Part shown: in pieces, positions 42,201-50,542 of the stretch
Position numbering within the stretch: position 1 is the first letter of the stretch
Layout of the letters: each line of letters opens with the position of its first letter
NCBI GenBank assembly: GCA_016715205.1
Contig: JADKBC010000001.1
Location: 216,875-280,874, forward strand
DNA: 64,000 nt
Source of the DNA: Holophaga sp.
Lineage (GTDB): Bacteria > Acidobacteriota > Holophagae > Holophagales > Holophagaceae
Direction of reading: 5' to 3'
The notes under the pieces: generated by a model
The model's input: only the letters and a program-made list of their open reading frames with translations
Databases searched by the model: none
Told to the model about the DNA's origin: nothing
Position numbers and translations under genes: made by a program

Positions 42201-44681
42201 ATGTTCCATACGCTTCCTCGCACGGTCTCGGCCCTGGTTCTCACCATGGCCGCGGGGACCGGTCACCTGACCGCAGCTCCCGCCGTGTCCTCCCAGAACC
42301 TTTCCTCCACGCAGCTCGTGGCCCTCAAGGCCCAAGAACCGGCGCGGGTCGCCCAGGCCCAGAGCCATCTTCTGACAGTGCGGGACCAGCTGGGCCTCGG
42401 CCAGTTGGCTGGCTTCACCGTCCGGACCACCCTCACCAACCCTCAGGGCCGCACCGTGGCCCGCTTCAACCAGACCCATGCGGGTCACCGCGTGTGGGCC
42501 GGTGAAGCCATCGCCCATGTCGAAGTCAACGGGGCCATCCAGCCGATGGCCCAGGGCGTGAAAACGGGCATCACCCTCACGGGCGCGCCCCGGCTCAGCG
42601 CCGACGAAGCCAGGGCCATCGCCCTGCGCAACCTCGCCCCCAAGGGCGTCATGAGCCAAGCCCCCAAGGTGGAACAGGTGGTGTTCCCCACCCGCTATAC
42701 CGGCGGCATGGTGTCCCGCTTCGATGCCACTGCGAAGCGGGAAATCCTCGACAAGGAACTCAGCACCTGGGCCAAGGCCCCGGCCGAGCCCTACGTGTGG
42801 GCCTACGAGGTCCGTACCAAGCTGACGAACAAGCAGGACGGCCACAAGGAGCTGAGCTACATCATCGACGGCAACACTGGCGCCATCCTCCGCAAGTGGA
42901 GCGGTCTCCAGGCGGACACGGCGGACACCCCAGCAATCAACACCGGCAACAGCTTCTTCCGGGGGCCGGTCGCCCTCTCCACCAGCCAATCCTCGACGGA
43001 TGGCACCTACACCCTGGCCGCCCTGGACCGGGGCACCAAGCCGCATCCGCTGGCCGCGTCCCAGGGCATCACCCAGCTGGGCATGACCACCTACTACGCC
43101 TACTACGATCTGGCGAACTGGAACCAGTACAGCTTCACCCCCTTCGCTGGCCACGCCGCCAGCACCTGGGGCGATGGCACGCGGATGCCCTATCCCTACA
43201 ACTGGTCTGCCACCGGCTGGGACGATCCCAACCTCTGGGAGTTCAGCGCGGATGGCAACCAGAGGTACCTGCAAGGAACCCTGAGCCTGGCCGGCGAGAC
43301 CTCGGCCGTGGACGCGCACTTCGGCGTCTGCAGCACCTGGGACTTCTTCAAGAATGTCTTCGGCCGGGTGGGCATCGACAACCTCGACACCTCCACCCTG
43401 GCCGTCGTCAGCGACCTAAACCCCTTCAATGGTGGCGCCTTCCCCGACAACGCCTACTGGTCCTCCTGGGACTTCGGGATGCACTTCGGCGAGGGCTCCT
43501 ATGACGCCGCCCACAACCCCACGGGCCTCCTGGCCATCACCGAACTGGACATCACGGCCCACGAACTCGCCCACGGTGTCATGGAATACTCGGCCAGCCT
43601 GATCTACGCAGGGCAGTCCGGGGGCATCAACGAAGGCAACTCGGACTTCTTCGGAAAAATGGTGCAGGCCTATGTCGAAGGCGGTGCCACGGGCGCCAGC
43701 GTGCCGGACTTCCCCGTCGGTGACCTGACCAAATGGGAGGTGGGCCACAACAGCGCCCCACCTGGCGGAAGTGGCTTCCGGTCCATGTTCAAGCAGAGCA
43801 AGGACGGCATCAGCGCGGACTGGCACTTCGACGGCATCGACATACTGGACGTGCACTACAGCAGCGGCGTCTTCAACCGGGCCATGTTCTTCCTCACGAC
43901 CGGCGCCTCGGCGAGTGCGACCAGCGAAACCTACAGCCCCTTCCTGCCCCAGGGCATGACCGGCATCGGCAACGACAAGGCTTCCCGCATCTGGTACAAG
44001 GCCATCACCGAACACCTGTCCAGCGACGCAGACTTCGCCGCAGCCCGGGCGGCGGCGATCCGCTCCGCCCAGGAACTGTATGGTGCCGGCTCCGCCGAGG
44101 AACTCGCGGTCTGGAAGGCCTGGGCTGGAGTCAATGTGGGCCCCGCCACGCCCGCCGAAGCTCCCCGGGTCTGGGTGTCCTGGCCCACCACCAATCCGGA
44201 AGGAAGCTGGTTCTTCAATCACGCAGCTGATGGCTCTCGGTGGACCAACCTGCAGTTCTTCCCGACCCGCACCCAGGCCAGGTTGAAGGTGGACGTGGCC
44301 AACACCACGAACACGGGCATCACCTATTCCCTGGCTTCGTATCGGCTGAACGGTCAGGACATGGGCGGCCTAATCTCGCCCGATGGCATCTGGACCACGC
44401 CCTCGAACACCTACTACGGGGACATCATCAAGCTGAAGGCCACCAGCCAGGCCGCGCCCGATCAGTTCGCCCTCGGCAAGGCCATGGTCGTGGAGATTGA
44501 TGCGGACATGGATACTCAGCTGGAAGTGTTCGACCTCGGCTATGTGGCCATGAACTGGGGACTCAACGCGAACTCGATTCCCAAGTTCACAGCGAACATC
44601 GCCGGGTCCTACGACTTTGTGGATGACTGGTCCGTGGTGATCTTCAACGAGGCTTACACCAATGCCTTCCGGGTGCACTAA
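42201..44681 (+). CDS. Secreted M4 (thermolysin-like) metalloprotease, copy 2
   Basis: An 826-residue protein from ATG 42201 behind AGGAG. Signal peptide, FTP/PepSY propeptide (VRTTLTNPQGRTVARFNQ, GHRVWAGEAIAHV), catalytic domain with ITAHELAHGV, GGINEGNSDFFG (Glu ligand) and DVHYSSGVFNRAMFFL, then a C-terminal extension of about 190 residues (GITYSLASYRLNGQDMGG). It is closely related to the protease at 39096. A hairpin terminator follows the stop, closing the transcription unit. Confidence 0.87.
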   Translation: MFHTLPRTVSALVLTMAAGTGHLTAAPAVSSQNLSSTQLVALKAQEPARVAQAQSHLLTVRDQLGLGQLAGFTVRTTLTNPQGRTVARFNQTHAGHRVWAGEAIAHVEVNGAIQPMAQGVKTGITLTGAPRLSADEARAIALRNLAPKGVMSQAPKVEQVVFPTRYTGGMVSRFDATAKREILDKELSTWAKAPAEPYVWAYEVRTKLTNKQDGHKELSYIIDGNTGAILRKWSGLQADTADTPAINTGNSFFRGPVALSTSQSSTDGTYTLAALDRGTKPHPLAASQGITQLGMTTYYAYYDLANWNQYSFTPFAGHAASTWGDGTRMPYPYNWSATGWDDPNLWEFSADGNQRYLQGTLSLAGETSAVDAHFGVCSTWDFFKNVFGRVGIDNLDTSTLAVVSDLNPFNGGAFPDNAYWSSWDFGMHFGEGSYDAAHNPTGLLAITELDITAHELAHGVMEYSASLIYAGQSGGINEGNSDFFGKMVQAYVEGGATGASVPDFPVGDLTKWEVGHNSAPPGGSGFRSMFKQSKDGISADWHFDGIDILDVHYSSGVFNRAMFFLTTGASASATSETYSPFLPQGMTGIGNDKASRIWYKAITEHLSSDADFAAARAAAIRSAQELYGAGSAEELAVWKAWAGVNVGPATPAEAPRVWVSWPTTNPEGSWFFNHAADGSRWTNLQFFPTRTQARLKVDVANTTNTGITYSLASYRLNGQDMGGLISPDGIWTTPSNTYYGDIIKLKATSQAAPDQFALGKAMVVEIDADMDTQLEVFDLGYVAMNWGLNANSIPKFTANIAGSYDFVDDWSVVIFNEAYTNAFRVH

Positions 44682-44708
44682 AACGGGAAATGGCGAGTAA
44701 TGAACAAA

Positions 44709-44737
44709 GCCCTCAATCCTACTTCGGGATTGGGGGC
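44709..44737 (+). terminator. Terminator after the second M4 protease
   Basis: An 11-bp stem (GCCCTCAATCC paired with GGATTGGGGGC, one G-T pair) with a loop TACTTCG, 28 bases after the protease stop. Only a weak T-rich stretch follows. Confidence 0.65.
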
Positions 44738-44802
44738 ACCTATTTCCGCGCCATAGGCAGTTCTCCGCCCGTTGAGTAGCGGGTGACAGCGCCGGAGTTT
44801 TC

Positions 44803-45375
44803 GTGAAACAACGCTGTGCGTGGTGTGGCGCTGATTTGGGGGAAATTCCAGGCACGCCTGTCGTGGAAGACGGAACCAGCCATGGCATTTGCCCTGCCTG
44901 TCTGGAAAGGCCCGAATTCAGATGGAAGCGCCCCTTGGGGCGGTTTCTGGAGGTGCTTCCCTATCCGGTGATTCTCGTGGATGAGGCTGGAATTCGCATT
45001 AGCAACCGCCTGGCCCGAATCGCCTTGGGCCCCGCCGTGCCGTTCATCATGGCGGTGGAACCGAGCCTAGAAGTGGAAGGCTGTGGTCGGTCGGATCTTC
45101 CTGGTTGCTGCACGCGTCGCGTATGTTGCTCCGGGTGTGTGATTCGAAAGACGGTTGCCCAGACCTTCAACCTCGGAAGTGATCAATACCAAGTGCCTGC
45201 CGTGCAGAATATGGCCTGCGTGGATGATCCTGCCTTGGCGCCGTTTCGTATCAGCACCTCTAAGGTAGGCGGAACGATACTACTCCAGGTGGATACGGTC
45301 ATGTTTCGCACCAACGACCAAGCCCCCACTTCCACTGAAGCAGAGGCTTGGTATTGGAGGGCGCGCTCCGGGTAG
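44803..45375 (+). CDS. Cys-rich zinc-ribbon plus PAS-like protein
   Basis: A 190-residue protein from GTG 44803, with GGAG upstream. The N-terminus has two CxxC knuckles (CAWCGADLG and CPACLE), a likely zinc ribbon. Residues about 45-150 look PAS-like (FLEVLPYPVILVDEAGIRISNRLARIALG). A second cluster of cysteines (GCGRSDLPGCCTRRVCCSGCV) lies inside this region, where a prosthetic group could bind. No output domain follows. It ends two bases from the convergent chemoreceptor gene, so it could be a partner sensor, but that is inference. Confidence 0.65.
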   Translation: MKQRCAWCGADLGEIPGTPVVEDGTSHGICPACLERPEFRWKRPLGRFLEVLPYPVILVDEAGIRISNRLARIALGPAVPFIMAVEPSLEVEGCGRSDLPGCCTRRVCCSGCVIRKTVAQTFNLGSDQYQVPAVQNMACVDDPALAPFRISTSKVGGTILLQVDTVMFRTNDQAPTSTEAEAWYWRARSG

Positions 45376-45377
45376 GC

Positions 45378-47399
45378 CTAGGTCTTGAACCTGGCCACCA
45401 GTTCTGCCAACCCATTGGCGGTGCGGGCGAGTTGGTCGGAGGTCTTAGCGTTGGCCTCGACGGTGGCGGAAAGCTGCACGCTGGCGCTGGCGTTTTCCAC
45501 GGCTTTCTGGGCGCCGAGTTCCACCTGCTGGGCCACTTCGCTGCTGGCGTGGGCCTGCTCTTCGGTGGAGGAACTGATCTCCAGGGCCATGGACGTGACC
45601 TGACCGATGTGTTCTCGGATTTCCGAGAGCGCCTGAACCGCATCCTGTACCGTGGTTTTGCCCTGGGCCACAGCTTCATTACTGCCTTCGATCAGGGTGG
45701 CGATTTCGCGGGCAGACTGGGCACTGCGCTCGGCGAGTTTCCGCACTTCTTCAGCCACCACGGCGAAACCCTTGCCCATGGCGCCCGCCTTGGCGGCTTC
45801 GATGGCGGCGTTGAGGGAGAGCAGGTTGGTCTGCCGGGCGATGTCCTGGATGACGCGCACGGCTTGCACTACCTTGGCGGTGGATTGTTCCACCTGGGCC
45901 ATGGCTTCAATGGCGGCTTCGCCTGAACGATCACCGGTCTGGGTGGCTTCCACGGCGGCCTCGGCCTGCCGTTGGCTGGCCTTCACGTTGGTGGAGACTT
46001 CCGCGATGGAAGCGGTGAGTTCGGTCATGGCCGAGGCCATGCGTTCGCCGGATCGGCGCTGTTCTTCGGCATTGCGGGCCAGTTCGTGGCTGGTAGAGGA
46101 AATTTCATGGGTGGCGGCCGCAAAAGCGGCGGCGTTGTCGGTTACTCGGGAGGCATCAAAGCGGATGCGGTTGATCATGCCCTTGAGGCTGGATTGCATG
46201 GCGCGGAGGGTGGCCAGCAGGCTGGTGGCATCGCCGGGCCGGGTGTCGATCTCCACCCGCAGATCCCCTTCCGAAATGGCCCGCGCCACCTGAATGGCGT
46301 ACACGGGATCGCCCCCAATCTGGGCCAGGATGATGCGCATGAAGAAGAGCGCGATCAGGATCGCTGCGACCACGCCTCCCAGGCCACCCAGAACCAGAAT
46401 CCAGAGGCTGCGGGCTGAAAGGGCGGCAATATCCGAGAGCTTAGCCTTCACATCCCCAAGCTCGTGCTGGCGCATCTTGGCAAGGTCTATGGTCAATTTG
46501 TCGGAAGTCTTGTCAAAGACCTCCATGGCCTTGGCGCCTTCAGCCGCGCTCTGGCTGAGGTAAGCTTCGGCCATGGCTTTACCCTGGGAGTTGAAGGTTT
46601 CGAACTCGGTGGCGAGGGTCTCCAACTCCTTTAGGTTGCTGGTGTCATTTTTGGCCAGGTCGAGAAACTGCTTGTGGGCTTTCCGGAACGCCTCCGCGGC
46701 GGCGGCAGCATCCTTCATGGCCCCAGCATTCTTGGTGAGGGCGCCATCGGTGTAGAACTGCTGCACCTGGACGGTTTGGAAGGCCATTTCATCGGCCAGC
46801 AAGGCGGTGGGGAGGAATTCATCCCGCACCTGGGCCGACCCACCTTCCACGGTTCCAAAGGCCAGAAAATTGAAGACCATCAGGATGGCGAAAACGGCCG
46901 TGACCGCGGCAAAGGCCATGCGCAAGCGCGCGCCCAAGGACATATTCGGCAACGGAATCCAGACTTTGCGCTGGGTCTCTTCAAAGGTCTTGCCTTGGTT
47001 GACCAGGGCATAAATGCGCTCGGCTTCACGGATCTGGGCCCGGCTGGGCTTGCTGCGGATGGAGACGAAGCCCACGATCTGGCCCTGCTCGACGACGGGG
47101 GTCGCGTTGGCATCCACCCAGTAGAAGGCACCGTCCTTGCTCCGGTTTTTTACATAACCATGCCAAGGTTTTCCTGCTTTTACGGTGTTCCAGAGATCCG
47201 CGAAGGCGGCGGCGGGCATATCCGGGTGGCGCACGAGATTATGGGGCTGGCCGATCAGTTCGTCGCGGGTATAGCCGCTCAGGCGAACAAACTCATCGTT
47301 GGCATAGGTAATGATGCCGCGGGTGTCGGTCATGGAGACCAGGAAGGCACCCTCCTGGACCTGTTTTTCCACTTTGGTGACCGGTTGGTTATTGCGCAT
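45378..47399 (-). CDS. Methyl-accepting chemotaxis protein with N-terminal PAS domain
   Basis: A 673-residue chemoreceptor. Residues 10-120 are an Aer-like PAS domain (TDTRGIITYANDEFVRLSGY, GQPHNLVRHPDMP), then TM1 (about 160-180), a helical-bundle sensor region (about 185-330), TM2 (about 335-357), HAMP, and a signalling domain with the conserved hairpin tip IARQTNLLSLNAAIEAAKAG and GFAVVAEEVRKLAERS. The PAS domain is cytoplasmic and could sense redox through FAD; the region between the TMs would sense a ligand outside. No che genes are nearby, and there is no C-terminal CheR tether. Confidence 0.92.
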   Translation of the reverse strand: MRNNQPVTKVEKQVQEGAFLVSMTDTRGIITYANDEFVRLSGYTRDELIGQPHNLVRHPDMPAAAFADLWNTVKAGKPWHGYVKNRSKDGAFYWVDANATPVVEQGQIVGFVSIRSKPSRAQIREAERIYALVNQGKTFEETQRKVWIPLPNMSLGARLRMAFAAVTAVFAILMVFNFLAFGTVEGGSAQVRDEFLPTALLADEMAFQTVQVQQFYTDGALTKNAGAMKDAAAAAEAFRKAHKQFLDLAKNDTSNLKELETLATEFETFNSQGKAMAEAYLSQSAAEGAKAMEVFDKTSDKLTIDLAKMRQHELGDVKAKLSDIAALSARSLWILVLGGLGGVVAAILIALFFMRIILAQIGGDPVYAIQVARAISEGDLRVEIDTRPGDATSLLATLRAMQSSLKGMINRIRFDASRVTDNAAAFAAATHEISSTSHELARNAEEQRRSGERMASAMTELTASIAEVSTNVKASQRQAEAAVEATQTGDRSGEAAIEAMAQVEQSTAKVVQAVRVIQDIARQTNLLSLNAAIEAAKAGAMGKGFAVVAEEVRKLAERSAQSAREIATLIEGSNEAVAQGKTTVQDAVQALSEIREHIGQVTSMALEISSSTEEQAHASSEVAQQVELGAQKAVENASASVQLSATVEANAKTSDQLARTANGLAELVARFKT

Positions 47400-47480
47400 G
47401 GCACGCCCCTCCGTCGGATCCCTTGGGATCTGGCAGGGAAGTCATCGTCCGGAAAATTGGGGCAGGTAAATTTGGGCTTT

Positions 47481-48662
47481 TTATACCTTGGCCAGGGCCT
47501 GGTCCAGGTCGGCGATCAGGTCTTCCAGGGTTTCAATGCCAACGGAATAGCGCACCAGGCCATCGCTGATGCCGCTGGCGAGTCGGGCTTCCTTGCCCAT
47601 GCTGGCATGGGTCATGGAGGCGGGGTGGCTGATGAGGGTTTCCACGCCGCCCAGGGAGACGGCCAGGGTGGCCAACTTGACCGCGTCCATGAGGCGCCGC
47701 CCGCCTTCCACGCCGCCCTTGACCTCGAAGCTGAGCATGGCCCCGGGCCCCTTCATCTGTTTCTTCACCAGTTCGTACTGGGGATGGGAGGGCAGGCCCA
47801 GGTAGCTCACCCATTCGATCTTGGGGTGCTTCTCCAACCATTTGGCAATTTCCTGGGCACTCTGCTGGGCCCGGTCCACGCGGATGGACAGGGTCTTCAG
47901 GCCCCGGCTCACCAGCCATGCCTGGTGGGGATCCATGTTGCAACCGCTCATCACCATCATGGCGCGGAGCTGCTTGTAGATGGCCTCGTCTTTGGCGACC
48001 AGCACTCCACCAACCACATCTGCGTGCCCGTTGATGAACTTGGTGATGGAATGCAGCACCACATCGCAGCCCAGATCCAGGGGGCGCTGCAGATAAGGGC
48101 TGGCGAAGGTGTTATCCACCACCACCAGGGCGCCGTGGGCGTGGGCCAATTCCGCCACGGCCACGAGGTCCGTGACCTGCATGCCGGGGTTACCGGGCGA
48201 TTCCACGTAGATGATCTTGGTATTGGGCTTGATGGCGGCTTTCACGGCGGCCAGATCCGTGGTGTCCAGGAAGGTGGATTCCACCCCAAAGCGGCTCATG
48301 TGCTTTTCCATGAGGATCCGGGAGGGGCCATACACGGAGGCCTGGCTCACCACGTGGTCCCCGGCGCTGAGCAGGGCCAGGTACACGGTGGAAACGGCGC
48401 TCATGCCCGACGAGGTGGCCACGCCGCCCACGCCGTTTTCCAGCTGGGCCATGGCCACTTCCAGGGCGTTGATGGTGGGATTGCCGATGCGGGTGTAGAT
48501 GTAGCCCTCGGCCTTGCCCGCGAAGCGGTCGGCGCCCTGCTGGGCATCCCGGAAGGCAAAGGTGGAGGTCTGGTAAATGGGGGTTACGGCGCTGCCCATG
48601 GGGTCGTCGGGAATGCCGGCGTGTACGAGCTTGCTATCGAATCCGAGGTGCTGGGTATCCAT
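47481..48662 (-). CDS. Trans-sulfuration PLP enzyme (cystathionine gamma-synthase / methionine gamma-lyase family)
   Basis: A 393-residue Cys/Met-metabolism PLP enzyme. Seen: YQTSTFAF, YTRIGNPTINALE, SSGMSAVSTVYLALL, VESPGNPGMQVTDL, DNTFASPYLQRPLDLG and the PLP lysine in SITKFINGHADVVGG. The Cys that marks methionine gamma-lyase in pseudomonads is absent (QASVYGPSR). The MSGCNMDPHQAWLVSRGLKTL stretch is common to both lyases and gamma-synthases. It makes or breaks C-gamma-S bonds of methionine, homocysteine or cystathionine; the exact reaction cannot be assigned. It stands alone. Confidence 0.85.
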   Translation of the reverse strand: MDTQHLGFDSKLVHAGIPDDPMGSAVTPIYQTSTFAFRDAQQGADRFAGKAEGYIYTRIGNPTINALEVAMAQLENGVGGVATSSGMSAVSTVYLALLSAGDHVVSQASVYGPSRILMEKHMSRFGVESTFLDTTDLAAVKAAIKPNTKIIYVESPGNPGMQVTDLVAVAELAHAHGALVVVDNTFASPYLQRPLDLGCDVVLHSITKFINGHADVVGGVLVAKDEAIYKQLRAMMVMSGCNMDPHQAWLVSRGLKTLSIRVDRAQQSAQEIAKWLEKHPKIEWVSYLGLPSHPQYELVKKQMKGPGAMLSFEVKGGVEGGRRLMDAVKLATLAVSLGGVETLISHPASMTHASMGKEARLASGISDGLVRYSVGIETLEDLIADLDQALAKV

Positions 48663-48709
48663 GGGTGCTCCAATGACCTTTCAGTCTGACGGGTTTTGGA
48701 ATTATTTCC

Positions 48710-49351
48710 CTACAGGGTTCGGAGGAGTTCCCTTAATCCGCCCCAAACAATCTGCACGCCGATGGCGAGCAGCACGAAGGCCGAGATCTGGCTGATGGTG
48801 GCGGCACCGGTGTTGCCCAGGCGGCGCAACACTTTGGCGGAATAGCGATAGAAGATGAACACCGTGGCGGCTGCCATGGCGATGCCGCAGGCCACCGCCA
48901 GAAAATTCAACAGGGTCTGGGGATGCCAGATCGGGCCCCGGGGTACCAGGCTGAGGGTGACGGCCATGGCGCCAGGGCCGGCCGTGACGGGCAGCGTGAG
49001 GGGAAAAAAGGCCTTATCCAGCATGTAGGTCTGCAACTCGGCCTTTTCGGATTCGCTCATTTTCGGATCCTTGTTCAGCATGTGCCAGGCGCTGTGAAAG
49101 AGCAGCAGGCCGCCCGCAATGGCGATGACCGGGATCGAGATGCCCAGCAGCTTCAGCAGCCACCCACCCACCAGCAGCAGGGAACCGAGGAACAAGAAGG
49201 TGTAGAACCCGATGAGGGCCGCCAGGTGATTGCGTTGGGAATCCTTCACCCCTGCCGTGAGCTGGATGAACACGGGCGCCATGGCGGGTGGGTTCAGGAT
49301 CGGAAAGAGCGCCAAGAAGGCGAACATCATGGTGCTTACAAAACCGAGCAT
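48710..49351 (-). CDS. MarC-family integral membrane protein
   Basis: A 213-residue protein from ATG 49351; a longer frame to 49390 is less likely. Six hydrophobic segments and the family stretch ALFPILNPPAMAPVFIQLT near the N-terminus, AGGLLLFHSAWHML and PLTLPVTAGPGAMAVTLSL identify MarC (UPF0056). Despite its name MarC is not an established drug-resistance protein and its function is unknown. It stands alone. Confidence 0.87.
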   Translation of the reverse strand: MLGFVSTMMFAFLALFPILNPPAMAPVFIQLTAGVKDSQRNHLAALIGFYTFLFLGSLLLVGGWLLKLLGISIPVIAIAGGLLLFHSAWHMLNKDPKMSESEKAELQTYMLDKAFFPLTLPVTAGPGAMAVTLSLVPRGPIWHPQTLLNFLAVACGIAMAAATVFIFYRYSAKVLRRLGNTGAATISQISAFVLLAIGVQIVWGGLRELLRTL

Positions 49352-49447
49352 GGATTTCCCCCGGGGCCAGCACGACCCTTCGGGTTCCATGGTAGGGAAT
49401 TCAGTCGGGGGAAAGCGTCACGCCCGACGAATCGTCAAACAACAACC

Positions 49448-49645
49448 TTACTTGCCCCGATTACTGGTCCGGGTGCGGCCCGGCGTGGCCTTGATGGGGG
49501 CTTGCTTGGGCTTGTGGGTCACGGGGGCCGGGTGGCGCTCACCGTGACCGGCCTTGGCGGCGGCAGCGTCCTTGGCATCGGTGGCGGGTTTGCCGGTCAG
49601 GTTGCCGAGCAGGTTGGCGGTGATGGAAGGATCGGGCTTGGACAT
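49448..49645 (-). CDS. Small basic hypothetical protein
   Basis: A 65-residue protein starting at ATG 49645 with GAGG upstream. It is rich in Lys, Ala, Pro and Thr, with an N-terminal TANLLGNLTGKPATDAKDA and a basic tail (KATPGRTRTSNRGK). It is predicted to be disordered, has no signal peptide, and could bind nucleic acid. Reality rests on the ribosome site and the sequence character; confidence is moderate. Confidence 0.5.
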   Translation of the reverse strand: MSKPDPSITANLLGNLTGKPATDAKDAAAAKAGHGERHPAPVTHKPKQAPIKATPGRTRTSNRGK

Positions 49646-49723
49646 GGGGTGCCTCGGAAAGGAAGGAACAAGGGATTGGCAGGAATACCATCCAGTGTAG
49701 TCCATCCAGCGACGGGCGCCGTT

Positions 49724-50422
49724 CTACAGGGGTTTATTCCCCACGTGCAGGGCCACGATGCCGCCCGAAAGATTGCGCCAGCTGACCTGTTCGAAGCCTG
49801 CCAACCGGATTTCCTCCGCCAGCCGGGGCTGATCAGGGAAAGCACGGATGCTTTCGGGCAGATAGGTGTAGGCCCCAGGATTGCCGCTCAACCAACCACC
49901 AATGTGGGGCAGCAGCTTCAGGCTGTAGAGGTCGTACATCGCCCGCAGCCAACCCCAGCGAGGACGACTGAATTCCAGGATGGTGAGCCGACCACCGGGT
50001 TTCAGGACCCGCAGGAATTCCCCATAGGCCAGAGCTCGCCGTTCCACATTGCGGATGCCGTAACAGATGGTCACGCCGTCGAACGTGTGAGCTTGGAAGG
50101 GCAGGTGCTGGGCATCGGCACCCACACTGGCCCAGACCAATCCATCCATCTGCTTCTTGCGGAATTTTTCCGGGCCCAGGGCCAACATGGCCTGGGTGAA
50201 ATCCGTGCTGATGACTTCGGCGCCCCGGCGGGCCAGGGCCAGGCTGGAATCTCCGGTGCCGGCCGCCACATCCAGCAGGCGCCGCCCCGGTGCTGCCCCC
50301 GAGGTGGCGGCCATGCGGCGCCACCAGTAGAAATCGAGCCCCAGGCTCAGAACATGGTTCAACAGATCGTAGCGGTGCGCGATGCCGCTGAACATGGATT
50401 GGACCCTGTGGCCTTCGGGCAT
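49724..50422 (-). CDS. menG: Demethylmenaquinone methyltransferase
   Basis: A 232-residue SAM methyltransferase from ATG 50422 behind AGGAG. Seen: VQSMFSGIAHRYDLLNHVLSLG (the UbiE/MenG N-terminus), the SAM motif LLDVAAGTGDSSLALA, DAQHLPFQAHTFDGVTICYGIRNV, and PGGRLTILEFSRP. It completes menaquinone synthesis. In an acidobacterium with the DsrM-like cytochrome elsewhere in the window, menaquinone rather than ubiquinone is the expected product. Confidence 0.9.
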   Translation of the reverse strand: MPEGHRVQSMFSGIAHRYDLLNHVLSLGLDFYWWRRMAATSGAAPGRRLLDVAAGTGDSSLALARRGAEVISTDFTQAMLALGPEKFRKKQMDGLVWASVGADAQHLPFQAHTFDGVTICYGIRNVERRALAYGEFLRVLKPGGRLTILEFSRPRWGWLRAMYDLYSLKLLPHIGGWLSGNPGAYTYLPESIRAFPDQPRLAEEIRLAGFEQVSWRNLSGGIVALHVGNKPL

Positions 50423-50542
50423 GGCAGCTCCTGGAACCATGATCCCTGAATCCAGGAAAAAAGCGCCGGGCGAAGATGGGGCAGGGCTCAGATACAATGG
50501 TGGTTTGCCCGAATCCGTTTTCGCAGCCCTGTTGGAGGTTTC

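Noticed and set aside
47134..47150. GGCAC-N5-TTGC inside the chemoreceptor gene
   Set aside because: It lies within coding sequence on the opposite strand, lacks the leading T and has no gene suitably placed downstream.
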